Below are positions 17,403-25,056 of a DNA stretch of 64,000 bases, one piece after another; the first letter of the stretch is position 1; each line of letters opens with the position of its first letter. Made by a program: the position numbers and the translations under genes. The DNA is from Pseudomonas sp. SID14000 (lineage in GTDB: Bacteria; Pseudomonadota; Gammaproteobacteria; Pseudomonadales; Pseudomonadaceae). The DNA is taken from positions 1 to 64,000 of the forward strand of contig NZ_NFZQ01000007.1 of NCBI RefSeq assembly GCF_002165135.1. Reading direction: 5' to 3'. Under the pieces are notes generated by a model. The model made no database searches, had not been told where the DNA came from, and was given only the letters and a program-made list of their open reading frames with translations.

Positions 17403-18212
17403 ATGAGCACAGAAGATCCACGCTTCGCCGGCGTTGCCCGGCTGTATGGCGACCAGGGGCTGCACCGTCTGGGCCAGGCCCATGTGGCCGTGGTCGGTAT
17501 TGGCGGGGTAGGCTCGTGGGCGGCGGAAGCGCTGGCCCGCAGTGGCGTGGGCGAGATCACCCTGTTCGACCTCGACGATGTGTGCGTCAGCAACACCAAT
17601 CGCCAGGCCCACGCCCTGGACGGGCAGGTGGGGCGGCCCAAGGTCGAGGTCATGGCCGAGCGCCTGCGGGCGATCAACCCGGCGTGCACGGTGCATGCGG
17701 TGGCCGACTTCGTCACCCGTGACACCATGGTTGAGTACATTACCGAGAACCTCGACTGCGTGATCGACTGCATCGACAGCGTCATGGCCAAGGCGGCGTT
17801 GATCGCCTGGTGCCGGCGGCGCAAGATCACCATCGTCACTACTGGTGGCGCCGGTGGGCAGATCGACCCGACACAGATCCAGATCGCCGACCTGAACAAG
17901 ACCTTCAACGACCCGCTGGCCTCGCGGGTGCGTTCCACCCTGCGCCGCGACTACAACTTCTCACGCAATGTCAGCCGCAACTATGGCGTGCCCTGCGTGT
18001 TCTCCAGCGAACAGCTGCGCTACCCCAAGGGCGATGGCAGCGTTTGCCTGCAGAAAAGCTTCGTGGGCGAGGGCGTGCGCCTGGACTGCTCGGGTGGCTT
18101 TGGCGCGGTGATGATGGTGACCGCGACCTTTGGCATGGTGGCGGCGAGCAAGGCGGTGGAAAAACTGGTGGCTGGGGCGCGGCGGCCTTCGGAGCGGGTC
18201 AAGCCTGAGTAG
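17403..18212 (+). CDS. tcdA: tRNA threonylcarbamoyladenosine dehydratase TcdA
   Basis: E1-like ATP-dependent enzyme that cyclises t6A37 of tRNA to ct6A. Seen: VAVVGIGGVGSWAAEALARSG (nucleotide loop), FDLDDVCVSNTNRQ (ATP-binding Asn/Arg), GRPKVEVMAERL and VIDCIDSVMAKA. The second ATG of the frame is chosen because GGGG sits seven bases before it; the first ATG is only one base from that site. Length is 269 aa. In E. coli the gene (csdL) sits with csdA and csdE; here it faces them across a REP pair, which supports sulfur relay from CsdA/CsdE. Confidence 0.93.
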   Translation: MSTEDPRFAGVARLYGDQGLHRLGQAHVAVVGIGGVGSWAAEALARSGVGEITLFDLDDVCVSNTNRQAHALDGQVGRPKVEVMAERLRAINPACTVHAVADFVTRDTMVEYITENLDCVIDCIDSVMAKAALIAWCRRRKITIVTTGGAGGQIDPTQIQIADLNKTFNDPLASRVRSTLRRDYNFSRNVSRNYGVPCVFSSEQLRYPKGDGSVCLQKSFVGEGVRLDCSGGFGAVMMVTATFGMVAASKAVEKLVAGARRPSERVKPE

Positions 18213-18220
18213 ACCGCGTG

Positions 18221-18314
18221 GGCTTCTTCGCGGGTAAACCCGCTCCCACAGGTAGTACATCTCTCCCAGGAAAGGTGAGGATCCTGTGGGAGCGGGTTTA
18301 CCCGCGAAGAAGCC
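18221..18314. repeat. REP inverted pair (GGGTAAACCCGCTCC class), convergent junction
   Basis: Two perfect inverted 32-base units (18221-18252 and 18283-18314) with outer GGCTTCTTCGCG, inner GGGTAAACCC and CGCTCCCACAGG. The 30-base linker is not shared with other pairs. It separates tcdA from csdE. Confidence 0.88.
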
Positions 18315-18322
18315 AGCACCAT

Positions 18323-18733
18323 TTAGTGGGGAGACGCCAGCTCCGCCATCCGCTGCAACACCGCATGCAGCCCATTGCTGCGTGACGGCGACAGCTGGCG
18401 CTCCAGCCCCAGCTGAGTGAACCACTCACGCAGATCAAGCCCGGCCAGTTCCTCATTGGCCAACCCTTGCACCCGCACCAGCAACAACGCCAACAGCCCA
18501 CGCAACAAGCGGGCATCGCTACTCGCCTTGAACCGCCACAACCCCTCAACCTGCTCGGCCACAAGCCAAACCAGGCTTTCGCAGCCATGTACCCGGTTGG
18601 CCTCGGTCTTCTCGCTGTCAGCCAGCGGCTCAAGCCGGTCGCCCCACTGCATCAGCAGCCGCGCTCGCTGTTCCCAGCCCTTGCCCTGCTCAAAAGCTTC
18701 CAGCGCCTGGCGCGCCTGATCCGGCAGGGTCAT
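18323..18733 (-). CDS. csdE: Sulfur acceptor CsdE (SufE family)
   Basis: A 136-aa SufE-fold protein that accepts persulfide sulfur from the cysteine desulfurase CsdA. The reactive Cys is in the loop VHGCESLVWL, as in SufE/CsdE, and the rest (KASSDARLLRGLLALLL) follows the family. The ATG overlaps the csdA stop by four bases, so the two are coupled. With TcdA across the junction it probably serves ct6A synthesis and other sulfur transfer. Confidence 0.9.
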   Translation of the reverse strand: MTLPDQARQALEAFEQGKGWEQRARLLMQWGDRLEPLADSEKTEANRVHGCESLVWLVAEQVEGLWRFKASSDARLLRGLLALLLVRVQGLANEELAGLDLREWFTQLGLERQLSPSRSNGLHAVLQRMAELASPH

Positions 18734-19935
18734 CGCAACAGCTCCAGGCCTTGATCCAGCGCCTCGAAGAAACGCTGCAAGTCATCGCTGTCGTTATACA
18801 GCCCCAAGGACACGCGGATCGCGCCCTCCAGGCCCAGGCCCTTCAGCAGCGGCATGGCACAGTGGTGCCCGGCACGTACGGCAATGCCTTGCTCGGTCAG
18901 CAGGTGGGCGATGTCGGCGTTGTGCACACCTTCGATGACGAAACTGGCAAGGGCCGCTTGTGGCGTGCCGAGGATGCGCACGCCATCGCGGTCCGCCAGG
19001 CCACGCAGCAGGTGCTGGTGCAGGCTGGCTTCATGGGTTTCGAGCGCCTGAGCATCGAGGCTGGCCAGGTAGTCCAGGGTTGCACCCAGGCCGATCACCC
19101 CGGCGATCGGCGGCGTACCTGCCTCGAACCCCAGCGGTGCCGGGCGGAAGCCGGCGCTGTGGTACTCGGCCACTTGCACCATCTCGCCGCCGAACTGCCA
19201 GTGGTGCAGCAGCCCCAGCGCCTGGGTGCGCCCGTACAGCACGCCAACGCCCTCCGGGCCGTACAGTTTGTGGCTGGAGAACACATAGAAGTCACAGCCA
19301 AGCTGCTGCACATCATGGCGACCATGCACCACCCCCTGGGCACCGTCGACCACGGTCAGCGCGCCTTGCGCACGGGCATGGGCCAGCAGCGCCGGCAGCG
19401 GCTGCCAGGTGCCCAGCACGTTGGACAGCTGGCTCACCGCCAGCACGCGGGTGCGTGGGCCGATCAGTTGCAGCGCCTGGTCCAGGTCAATACGACCATG
19501 GGCATCCAGTGGCAGCACCACCAGGCGCAGGTTGCGCCGGCGCGCCAGCTGTTGCCAGGGCAGCAGGTTGGCATGGTGTTCCAGGGCGCTGACGGCAATT
19601 TCGTCACCGGCCTCGAAGCGGTGTTCCAAGCCATAAGCCAGCAGGTTCAGCGCCGAGGTGGCGCCGTGGGTGAAAATGATCTGGCCTGAGTCTGCCGCAT
19701 TGAGCCAGGCCGCAACCTTGTCGCGGCTGGTTTCGAAGGCCTGGGTCGCCAGTGCGCCGGGCAAGTGCTGGGCACGGTGCACGTTGGCCGCGCCATGGCT
19801 GTAGTAATGGCTCAGTGCATCGAGCAGGGCTTGCGGCTTCTGGGTAGTGGCGGCGCTGTCCAGGTAGGTCTGGTGCTGCCGTTGCAGGGCGGCGATGGCG
19901 GGAAAATCGGCACGCCAGGGGGAGGGCTGGAACAT
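18730..19935 (-). CDS. csdA: Cysteine desulfurase CsdA (SufS/CsdA type)
   Basis: PLP enzyme that takes sulfur from cysteine to form an enzyme persulfide and alanine. Seen: HRAQHLPGALATQAFE, THGATSALNLLA, ALEHHANLLPWQQ, the PLP lysine in FSSHKLYGPEGVGVLYG and the active Cys in RAGHHCAMPLLKGLG. Length 401 aa fits group II. It is followed by overlapping csdE. It could be named sufS; the pairing with csdE and tcdA favours csdA. Confidence 0.92.
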   Translation of the reverse strand: MFQPSPWRADFPAIAALQRQHQTYLDSAATTQKPQALLDALSHYYSHGAANVHRAQHLPGALATQAFETSRDKVAAWLNAADSGQIIFTHGATSALNLLAYGLEHRFEAGDEIAVSALEHHANLLPWQQLARRRNLRLVVLPLDAHGRIDLDQALQLIGPRTRVLAVSQLSNVLGTWQPLPALLAHARAQGALTVVDGAQGVVHGRHDVQQLGCDFYVFSSHKLYGPEGVGVLYGRTQALGLLHHWQFGGEMVQVAEYHSAGFRPAPLGFEAGTPPIAGVIGLGATLDYLASLDAQALETHEASLHQHLLRGLADRDGVRILGTPQAALASFVIEGVHNADIAHLLTEQGIAVRAGHHCAMPLLKGLGLEGAIRVSLGLYNDSDDLQRFFEALDQGLELLR

Positions 19936-20014
19936 GGTCGCGGGGCCTGGAATGAAAATCGGGTCTGGCGTGGTGCCAGACCCGATCTTAACATTTCAAA
20001 CGCTGAGAATCCGC

Positions 20015-20043
20015 TGTTCGCGAGCAAGCTCGCGTCTACAGGG
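20015..20043. repeat. Single REP-like hairpin before csdA
   Basis: TTCGCGAGCAAGCTCGCG is a lone palindrome followed by TCTACAGGG. It looks like the core of the REP units but has no inverted partner. It lies in the gap upstream of csdA and after the dapD stop on the minus strand, so it may help end dapD transcription. Confidence 0.6.
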
Positions 20044-20055
20044 GGTGACGGATTC

Positions 20056-21090
20056 TCAGTTATGCGCGTGCAGCGCCTCGTTCAGCTCGATGGCCGACTT
20101 GTGGGTCTTGCACTCCACCGCGCCGTTCAGCGAGTTGCGGCGGAACAGCAGGTCGGTCTGGCCGGCCAGGTCGCGGGCCTTGACCACTTTGACCAGTTGG
20201 TTGTTCTCGTCCAGCAGGTTCACCTTGGTACCGGCGGTGATGTACAGGCCGGCTTCGACGGTGTTGCGGTCGCCCAGTGGAATGCCGATACCGGCGTTGG
20301 CGCCGATCAGGCAGCCTTCGCCAACCTTGATGACGATATTGCCGCCACCGGACAGGGTACCCATGGTCGAGCAGCCGCCGCCCAGGTCCGAGCCCTTGCC
20401 GACGAATACGCCGGCGGAAACGCGGCCTTCGATCATGCCCGGGCCTTCGGTGCCAGCGTTAAAGTTGACGAAGCCTTCGTGCATGATGGTGGTGCCTTCG
20501 CCGATGTAGGCGCCCAGGCGCACACGGGCGGTGTCGGCGATACGCACGCCGGCCGGTACCACGTAGTCGGTCATTTTCGGGAACTTGTCCACCGAGAACA
20601 CTTCCAGCAGCTCGCCCTTCAGGCGCGCTTCCAGTTGCAGTTCGGCCAGTTCGGCCAGGTCGACCGCGCCCTGGTTAGTCCAGGCCACGTTCGGCAGCAG
20701 CGGGAAGATGCCGGCCAGGCTCAGGCCGTGCGGCTTGACCAGGCGGTGCGACAGCAGGTGCAGCTTGAGGTAGGCCTCTGGGGTCGAGGTCAGCGCGGCG
20801 TCTTCGGCCAGCAGGGTGGCGACCAGCGGCTTGTGGCTTTCAGCCAGGCGGGTCAGCAGGGCGGCCTGGGCGGCATCCACACCCTTCACGGCTTCGGCCA
20901 GTTGCGCGGCCTGGGCGTTGCTGAAGGCGATGGCCTGGTTACCACCTTGGTAACCGAGAACAGGGGCTACCGCGGCGACCAGTTCGGCGCTCGGGTTGAG
21001 CAGCGGTTGTGCGTAGAACACTTCCAGCCAGGCGCCCTGGCGGTTCTGGGAGCCGACACCGAAGGCCAGGCTGAACAGGGTATTGGACAT
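20056..21090 (-). CDS. dapD: Tetrahydrodipicolinate N-succinyltransferase DapD
   Basis: Transfers succinyl from succinyl-CoA to tetrahydrodipicolinate in lysine synthesis. The start MSNTLFSLAFGVGSQNRQG has GAGGT six bases upstream; the longer frame is a read-back through the leader. The C-terminal half is a left-handed beta helix (VRLGAYIGEGTTIMHEGFVNFNAG, RVSAGVFVGKGSDLGGG, CLIGANAGIGIPLGDRNTVEAGLYI). Length 344 aa matches the Pseudomonas long form. It follows the ArsC-like gene by 31 bases. Confidence 0.95.
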   Translation of the reverse strand: MSNTLFSLAFGVGSQNRQGAWLEVFYAQPLLNPSAELVAAVAPVLGYQGGNQAIAFSNAQAAQLAEAVKGVDAAQAALLTRLAESHKPLVATLLAEDAALTSTPEAYLKLHLLSHRLVKPHGLSLAGIFPLLPNVAWTNQGAVDLAELAELQLEARLKGELLEVFSVDKFPKMTDYVVPAGVRIADTARVRLGAYIGEGTTIMHEGFVNFNAGTEGPGMIEGRVSAGVFVGKGSDLGGGCSTMGTLSGGGNIVIKVGEGCLIGANAGIGIPLGDRNTVEAGLYITAGTKVNLLDENNQLVKVVKARDLAGQTDLLFRRNSLNGAVECKTHKSAIELNEALHAHN

Positions 21091-21121
21091 GTGATTACCT
21101 CGTGCGAAATAGGGTAGGGGC

Positions 21122-21469
21122 TCAGGCCAGGGCAGCGGCGTACAGGTCAGGCTTGAAGCCGACCAGGGTACGCGCGCCAAGGTCGAGCACCGGGCGCTTG
21201 ATCATCGACGGCTGGGCCAGCATCAGTTCGACAGCCTTGGCCTGGTCGAGGCCGGCCTTGCTGGCGTCGTCCAGCTTGCGGAAGGTGGTGCCGGCACGGT
21301 TGAGGATGACTTCCCAGCCGTGTTCGTCGCACCAGCGGTTCAGGCTGTCACGGTCGATGCCTTGGGTCTTGTAGTCGTGGAATTCGTAGGCAATGGCCTG
21401 GTCTTCGAGCCAGGTACGTGCCTTTTTCATGGTGTCACAGGCTTTGATGCCGTAGAGCGTGTAGGTCAT
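21122..21469 (-). CDS. ArsC/Spx-family reductase-like protein
   Basis: A 115-aa thioredoxin-fold protein similar to E. coli YffB: TLYGIKACDTMKKARTWLEDQAIAYEFHDYKTQGID, LNRAGTTFRKLDD, PSMIKRPVLDLGARTLVGF. A single N-terminal Cys (ACDT) stands where arsenate reductase has its active Cys; the RP of the substrate motif is also kept. The true role of this branch is unclear and arsenate reduction is not certain. The start is ambiguous: MTYTLYG is chosen by similarity, MHT lies three codons earlier, and no strong ribosome site is seen. Probably co-transcribed with dapD. Confidence 0.8.
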   Translation of the reverse strand: MTYTLYGIKACDTMKKARTWLEDQAIAYEFHDYKTQGIDRDSLNRWCDEHGWEVILNRAGTTFRKLDDASKAGLDQAKAVELMLAQPSMIKRPVLDLGARTLVGFKPDLYAAALA

Positions 21470-22031
21470 TGTGTGCATTGGGATCACAGGCTGCCCCAAT
21501 CTCTCCGTTTTCCGATTTCAGTCGCGGGATTATGCGGGAACGATCCTGTGAGCGCCACGGGTGTGCATGTCCTGGATCTTGCAGTGTGTCGGAGACCGAG
21601 CGCCGCCCGCGCGGCGCTTCGCAGCACAAGGCTGCTCCTACATCTGTTTCGGGCCAGTAACGCCTGTACCAACGCACGCGACCGCCTAGTTTGCTCGACA
21701 CGATATCGAGGCGTACGCCAGGGGGCCGCGTGCCGCGCTCACAGGAATGACTGGCCCGAAACAAACGGTAGGAGCAGCCTTGTGCTGCGAAGCGCCGCGC
21801 GGGCGGCGCTCGATCTCACAGGCACAGCAAGACTCAAGGCATGCATCTGCTGGGCGATAAGGGGGCGAACCTGCGCCACCGACAAACCGAAGTATCATCA
21901 TGTTACATATTCATCCGCCACCTGCGACTATCGTGCAGCGGCCTCGAATCGCCCATCGCCGCTAACATATTGTTTCAATGGCGATGTTTCGCCTTGTTGT
22001 CGTTTCTGGTTCACAAAGGAAGCTTTCCCGG
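21470..22031. other. 562-base divergent gap between the ArsC-like and NhaP-like genes
   Basis: No convincing gene is present. The left part holds the large REP pair described separately. The right part (about 21812-22031) is less GC-rich, with TTACATATTC and TAACATATTG segments that could be promoter elements for the antiporter, but no clear -35/-10 pair. Short open frames here cross the REP hairpins and look like noise. Confidence 0.6.
21598..21811. repeat. Large REP inverted pair with extended arms
   Basis: Left arm 21598-21658 and right arm 21750-21811 are inverted. The first 44 bases are identical (outer GAGCGCCGCCCGCGCGGCGC hairpin, TTCGCAGCACAAGGCTGCTCC), then 4-5 bases differ, then 13 bases match again (GTTTCGGGCCAGT). 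The 91-base centre is unique. The same design is seen at 58251. Confidence 0.85.
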
Positions 22032-23678
22032 ATGCAGTCCGCCTACACCGTCCTCATCCTGCTGACGTTGGTCAGCGTGTCGAAGCTGGTCGGCCGCATG
22101 ATTCCGCTGCCCTTGCCGTTGGTGCAGATCGCCGCCGGCGCCTTGCTCGCATGGCCGACACTGGGCCTGCATGTGGCCCTGGACCCCGAGTTGTTCCTGT
22201 TCCTGTTCCTGCCGCCGTTGCTGTTCGCCGACGGCTGGCGCATTCCGAAGCGCGAGTTGTGGCGCATTCGTGGGCCGGTGGTAGCGCTGGCCGTGGGTCT
22301 GGTGCTGTTTACCGTGGTCGGAGCCGGTTACTTCATTCAATGGCTGCTGCCGAGCATCCCGCTGCCAGTGGCCTTCGCCCTGGCCGCAGTGTTGTCGCCG
22401 ACCGACGCCGTGGCGGTTTCGGCCATTACCCAGGACCGCCTGCCCACCCCGCTGATGCACATGCTCCAGGGCGAGGCCCTGATGAACGATGCCTCGGGCC
22501 TGGTGACCTTCAAGTTCGCCCTGGCGGCGGCGATCACCGGGGTATTCTCGCTGACCGATGCAAGCTTCAGCTTCGTGCTGGTCGCCCTGGGCGGCCTGGC
22601 GGTGGGTGTGGCCCTGAGCTGGTTGATCGGCCGCCTGCGCGCGTGGATGATCGCCCGTGGCTGGGACGACCCGGCGACCCATGTGGTGTTCATGTTGCTG
22701 CTGCCGTTCGCCGCCTACGTGCTGGCCGAGCGCCTGGGTGTGTCGGGCATCCTCTCGGCGGTAGCTGCCGGCATGATGCAGAGCTGGCTCGACCTGCTGC
22801 CACGGCAGACCAGCACCCGCCTGCTCAACCGTAGCGTTTGGTCGCTGCTGGAGTTCGCTTTCAACGGCCTGATCTTTCTGCTGCTGGGCCTGCAGTTGCC
22901 GGACATCATCAAGGCGGTGGTCAGCCACGAAACCACCGTTTGGCCGACCCTGGCATACCGTTGCCTGGATGTGGTGGCGATCTTCGTGGCGTTGATCCTG
23001 CTGCGGTTCATATGGGTGCAGAGCATCTGGCGTTCGATCGGTGTAGTGCGCCGCTGGCGCGGCAAGCCGGCGCTGGTGCTGATGCCCACGGCGCGCTCTT
23101 GCTGGCTGCTGACCTTGGGGGGTGTGCGCGGTGCAGTCACTCTGGCCGGTGTGATGTCGATCCCGTTGCTGATCGGAGCAGGCAAGGCCTTCCCGGAGCG
23201 TGACCTGCTGATCTTCATTGCGGCTGGGGTGATCCTGCTGTCGTTGATCAGTGCCTGTATCGCGCTGCCGCTGTTGCTGCGCGGGGTGACCAAGAGCCCG
23301 GACGAGCGTTTGCACCAGGAAGTGCAGGAGGCCTGGCGGCGCACGGCCGAGGCGGCGATCCATGCACTGGAGGCAGAGGAAGTGATCGACAGCAATGCGC
23401 CACAGGATGCCGCACAGGCGACCTTGGCAACCGAGTTGAAGGCGCGTTTGATGGCTGAGTACCGGGATGAGCTGGACAGCTACAACGACAGCGCCGAGGC
23501 CAAGGCCCTGGCCGAACAGATGGACCTGCTGGAGCGACGACTGCGCCTGCGTGCGCTGCGGGCGCAGCGGCTGGAGCTGTATGAACTGCATCGCCAGCAT
23601 CTGGTGGGGGATGAAGTGGTGCGGCAGGTGCTGGGTGAGCTGGATATGAGTGAGGCAAACCTAGGGTCAGTCAGGTAG
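22032..23678 (+). CDS. Na+(or K+)/H+ antiporter, NhaP/CPA1 type
   Basis: A 548-aa membrane protein of the CPA1 family. Around a dozen membrane helices occupy residues 1-400, with family motifs FLPPLLFADGWRIPKRE, LSPTDAVAVSAI, GEALMNDASGLVTFKFAL and GGVRGAVTLAGVMSIPLL. The ion-binding Asp pair region is EALMNDASG. A charged cytoplasmic tail (about residues 415-548) is rich in Ala/Glu/Arg and probably helical. The start MQSAYTVLIL has AAAGGA upstream at a long spacing. It is monocistronic, between divergent arsC-like and convergent dapC. Substrate ion cannot be told. Confidence 0.9.
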   Translation: MQSAYTVLILLTLVSVSKLVGRMIPLPLPLVQIAAGALLAWPTLGLHVALDPELFLFLFLPPLLFADGWRIPKRELWRIRGPVVALAVGLVLFTVVGAGYFIQWLLPSIPLPVAFALAAVLSPTDAVAVSAITQDRLPTPLMHMLQGEALMNDASGLVTFKFALAAAITGVFSLTDASFSFVLVALGGLAVGVALSWLIGRLRAWMIARGWDDPATHVVFMLLLPFAAYVLAERLGVSGILSAVAAGMMQSWLDLLPRQTSTRLLNRSVWSLLEFAFNGLIFLLLGLQLPDIIKAVVSHETTVWPTLAYRCLDVVAIFVALILLRFIWVQSIWRSIGVVRRWRGKPALVLMPTARSCWLLTLGGVRGAVTLAGVMSIPLLIGAGKAFPERDLLIFIAAGVILLSLISACIALPLLLRGVTKSPDERLHQEVQEAWRRTAEAAIHALEAEEVIDSNAPQDAAQATLATELKARLMAEYRDELDSYNDSAEAKALAEQMDLLERRLRLRALRAQRLELYELHRQHLVGDEVVRQVLGELDMSEANLGSVR

Positions 23679-23701
23679 ACCGCAGGGGCCGCTATGCGCC
23701 C

Positions 23702-23790
23702 CCTGTAGGAGCGGGTTTACCCGCGAACACCGGCACAGCCGGTGCCATGCACCGCGTCGCCTGATTCGCGGGTAAACCCGCTCCTACAGG
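23702..23790. repeat. REP inverted pair with the CACCGGC linker, convergent junction
   Basis: Left unit 23702-23727 and right unit 23765-23790 are perfect inverted 26-base copies containing GGGTTTACCC / GGGTAAACCC. The linker ACCGGCACAGCCGGTGCCA is nearly that of the pairs at 12036 and 43550. It lies between the antiporter gene and dapC. Confidence 0.88.
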
Positions 23791-23829
23791 TACTGCACAA
23801 CATTCGAGAGTTGTACGGCCCCTGTCGAA

Positions 23830-25026
23830 TCAGTGGTTCTGCAGGAATGCGCGAATCCGCTCCGCCGCCTCGATGCACTCGGCCAGCGGCGCAACCAGCG
23901 CCATGCGCACACGCCCGGCGCCCGGGTTCACGCCATCCACCTCACGCGACAGGTACGACCCCGGCACCACCGTCACATGCTGGGCCTCGAACAGGTCGCG
24001 GGTAAACTCGGCATCGTCGCCGGGTACCTTGGCCCACAAGTAGAAGCTGCCATCCGGGCGCTGCACGTCCAGCACCGGCTGCAGGATATCCAGCACGGCA
24101 TCGTACTTGGCGCGGTACTGGTCGCGGTTCTCGCGCACATGCGCCTCGTCCTGCCAGGCAGCAATGCTGGCCAGCTGGGTTTGTACCGGCATGGCGCAGC
24201 CGTGGTAGGTACGGTACAGCAGGAACGGCTTGATGATTTCGGCGTCACCGGCGACGAAGCCCGAGCGCAGGCCCGGCAGGTTGGAGCGCTTGGACAGGCT
24301 GTGGAATACCACGCAGCGCTTGAAGTCGCTGCGGCCCAGTTCCGCACAGGCCGTCAGCAGGCCTGGTGGCGGGGCGTCCTCGTCGAAGTACAGCTCGCTG
24401 TAGCACTCATCGGCGGCAATCACGAAGTCGTGTTCGTCGGCCAGGGCAATCAGCTTCTTCAGGGTGTCCATCGGCACCAGTGCGCCAGTGGGGTTGCCCG
24501 GTGAGCACAGGAACAGGATCTGGCAACGCTTCCACACTTCAGCCGGCACGGCGTCGAAGTCGGGGTTGAAGCCGTTGCTTTCCAGGCATGGCAGGTAGTG
24601 CGGGGTGGCACCGGCCAGCAGTGCTGCGCCTTCATAGATCTGGTAGAACGGGTTGGGACTGACTACCAGGCCGTCATCGGCGCGGTTGACCACGGCCTGG
24701 GTGAAGGCGAACAGTGCTTCGCGGGTGCCGTTGACCGGCAGGATGTGGCGGTCGGCGTCCAGCCAGCCGGCCGGTACGCCAAAGCGCCGCTCGCACCACT
24801 GGGCAATGGCCTGGCGCAAGGCCGGCAGGCCGATGGTGCTCGGGTACACCGCCAGCTTGTCGAGGTTGTCGGCCATGGCCTGGGCGACGAACGCCGGCGA
24901 TTCATGCTTCGGCTCACCGATCGACAGGGCAATGGCGCGCTTGTCCGCCGCAGGCTTCACGCTGCCCAGCAGGGCGCGGAGTTTTTCGAACGGGTAGGGC
25001 TGAAGCTGGGTCAAGGCATGGTTCAT
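23830..25026 (-). CDS. dapC: Succinyl-diaminopimelate aminotransferase DapC
   Basis: PLP aminotransferase that converts N-succinyl-2-amino-6-ketopimelate to N-succinyl-LL-DAP. Seen: ALSIGEPKHESPAFV, PVNGTREALFAFTQAV, SPNPFYQIYEGAALLAG, CSPGNPTGA, ADECYSELYFDE, and the PLP lysine in FHSLSKRSNLPGLRSGFVAGD. Length is 398 aa. It follows glnD by 30 bases on the same strand. With dapD and dapE it completes the succinylase branch within this window. Confidence 0.93.
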   Translation of the reverse strand: MNHALTQLQPYPFEKLRALLGSVKPAADKRAIALSIGEPKHESPAFVAQAMADNLDKLAVYPSTIGLPALRQAIAQWCERRFGVPAGWLDADRHILPVNGTREALFAFTQAVVNRADDGLVVSPNPFYQIYEGAALLAGATPHYLPCLESNGFNPDFDAVPAEVWKRCQILFLCSPGNPTGALVPMDTLKKLIALADEHDFVIAADECYSELYFDEDAPPPGLLTACAELGRSDFKRCVVFHSLSKRSNLPGLRSGFVAGDAEIIKPFLLYRTYHGCAMPVQTQLASIAAWQDEAHVRENRDQYRAKYDAVLDILQPVLDVQRPDGSFYLWAKVPGDDAEFTRDLFEAQHVTVVPGSYLSREVDGVNPGAGRVRMALVAPLAECIEAAERIRAFLQNH

Positions 25027-25056
25027 CGGCGCAAGATCTCGTCAATCGTCTAGTCG

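Noticed and set aside
21598..21811. CRISPR-like or IS-like repeat
   Set aside because: Only two inverted units, no spacers of constant length and no transposase frame; it fits a REP pair.
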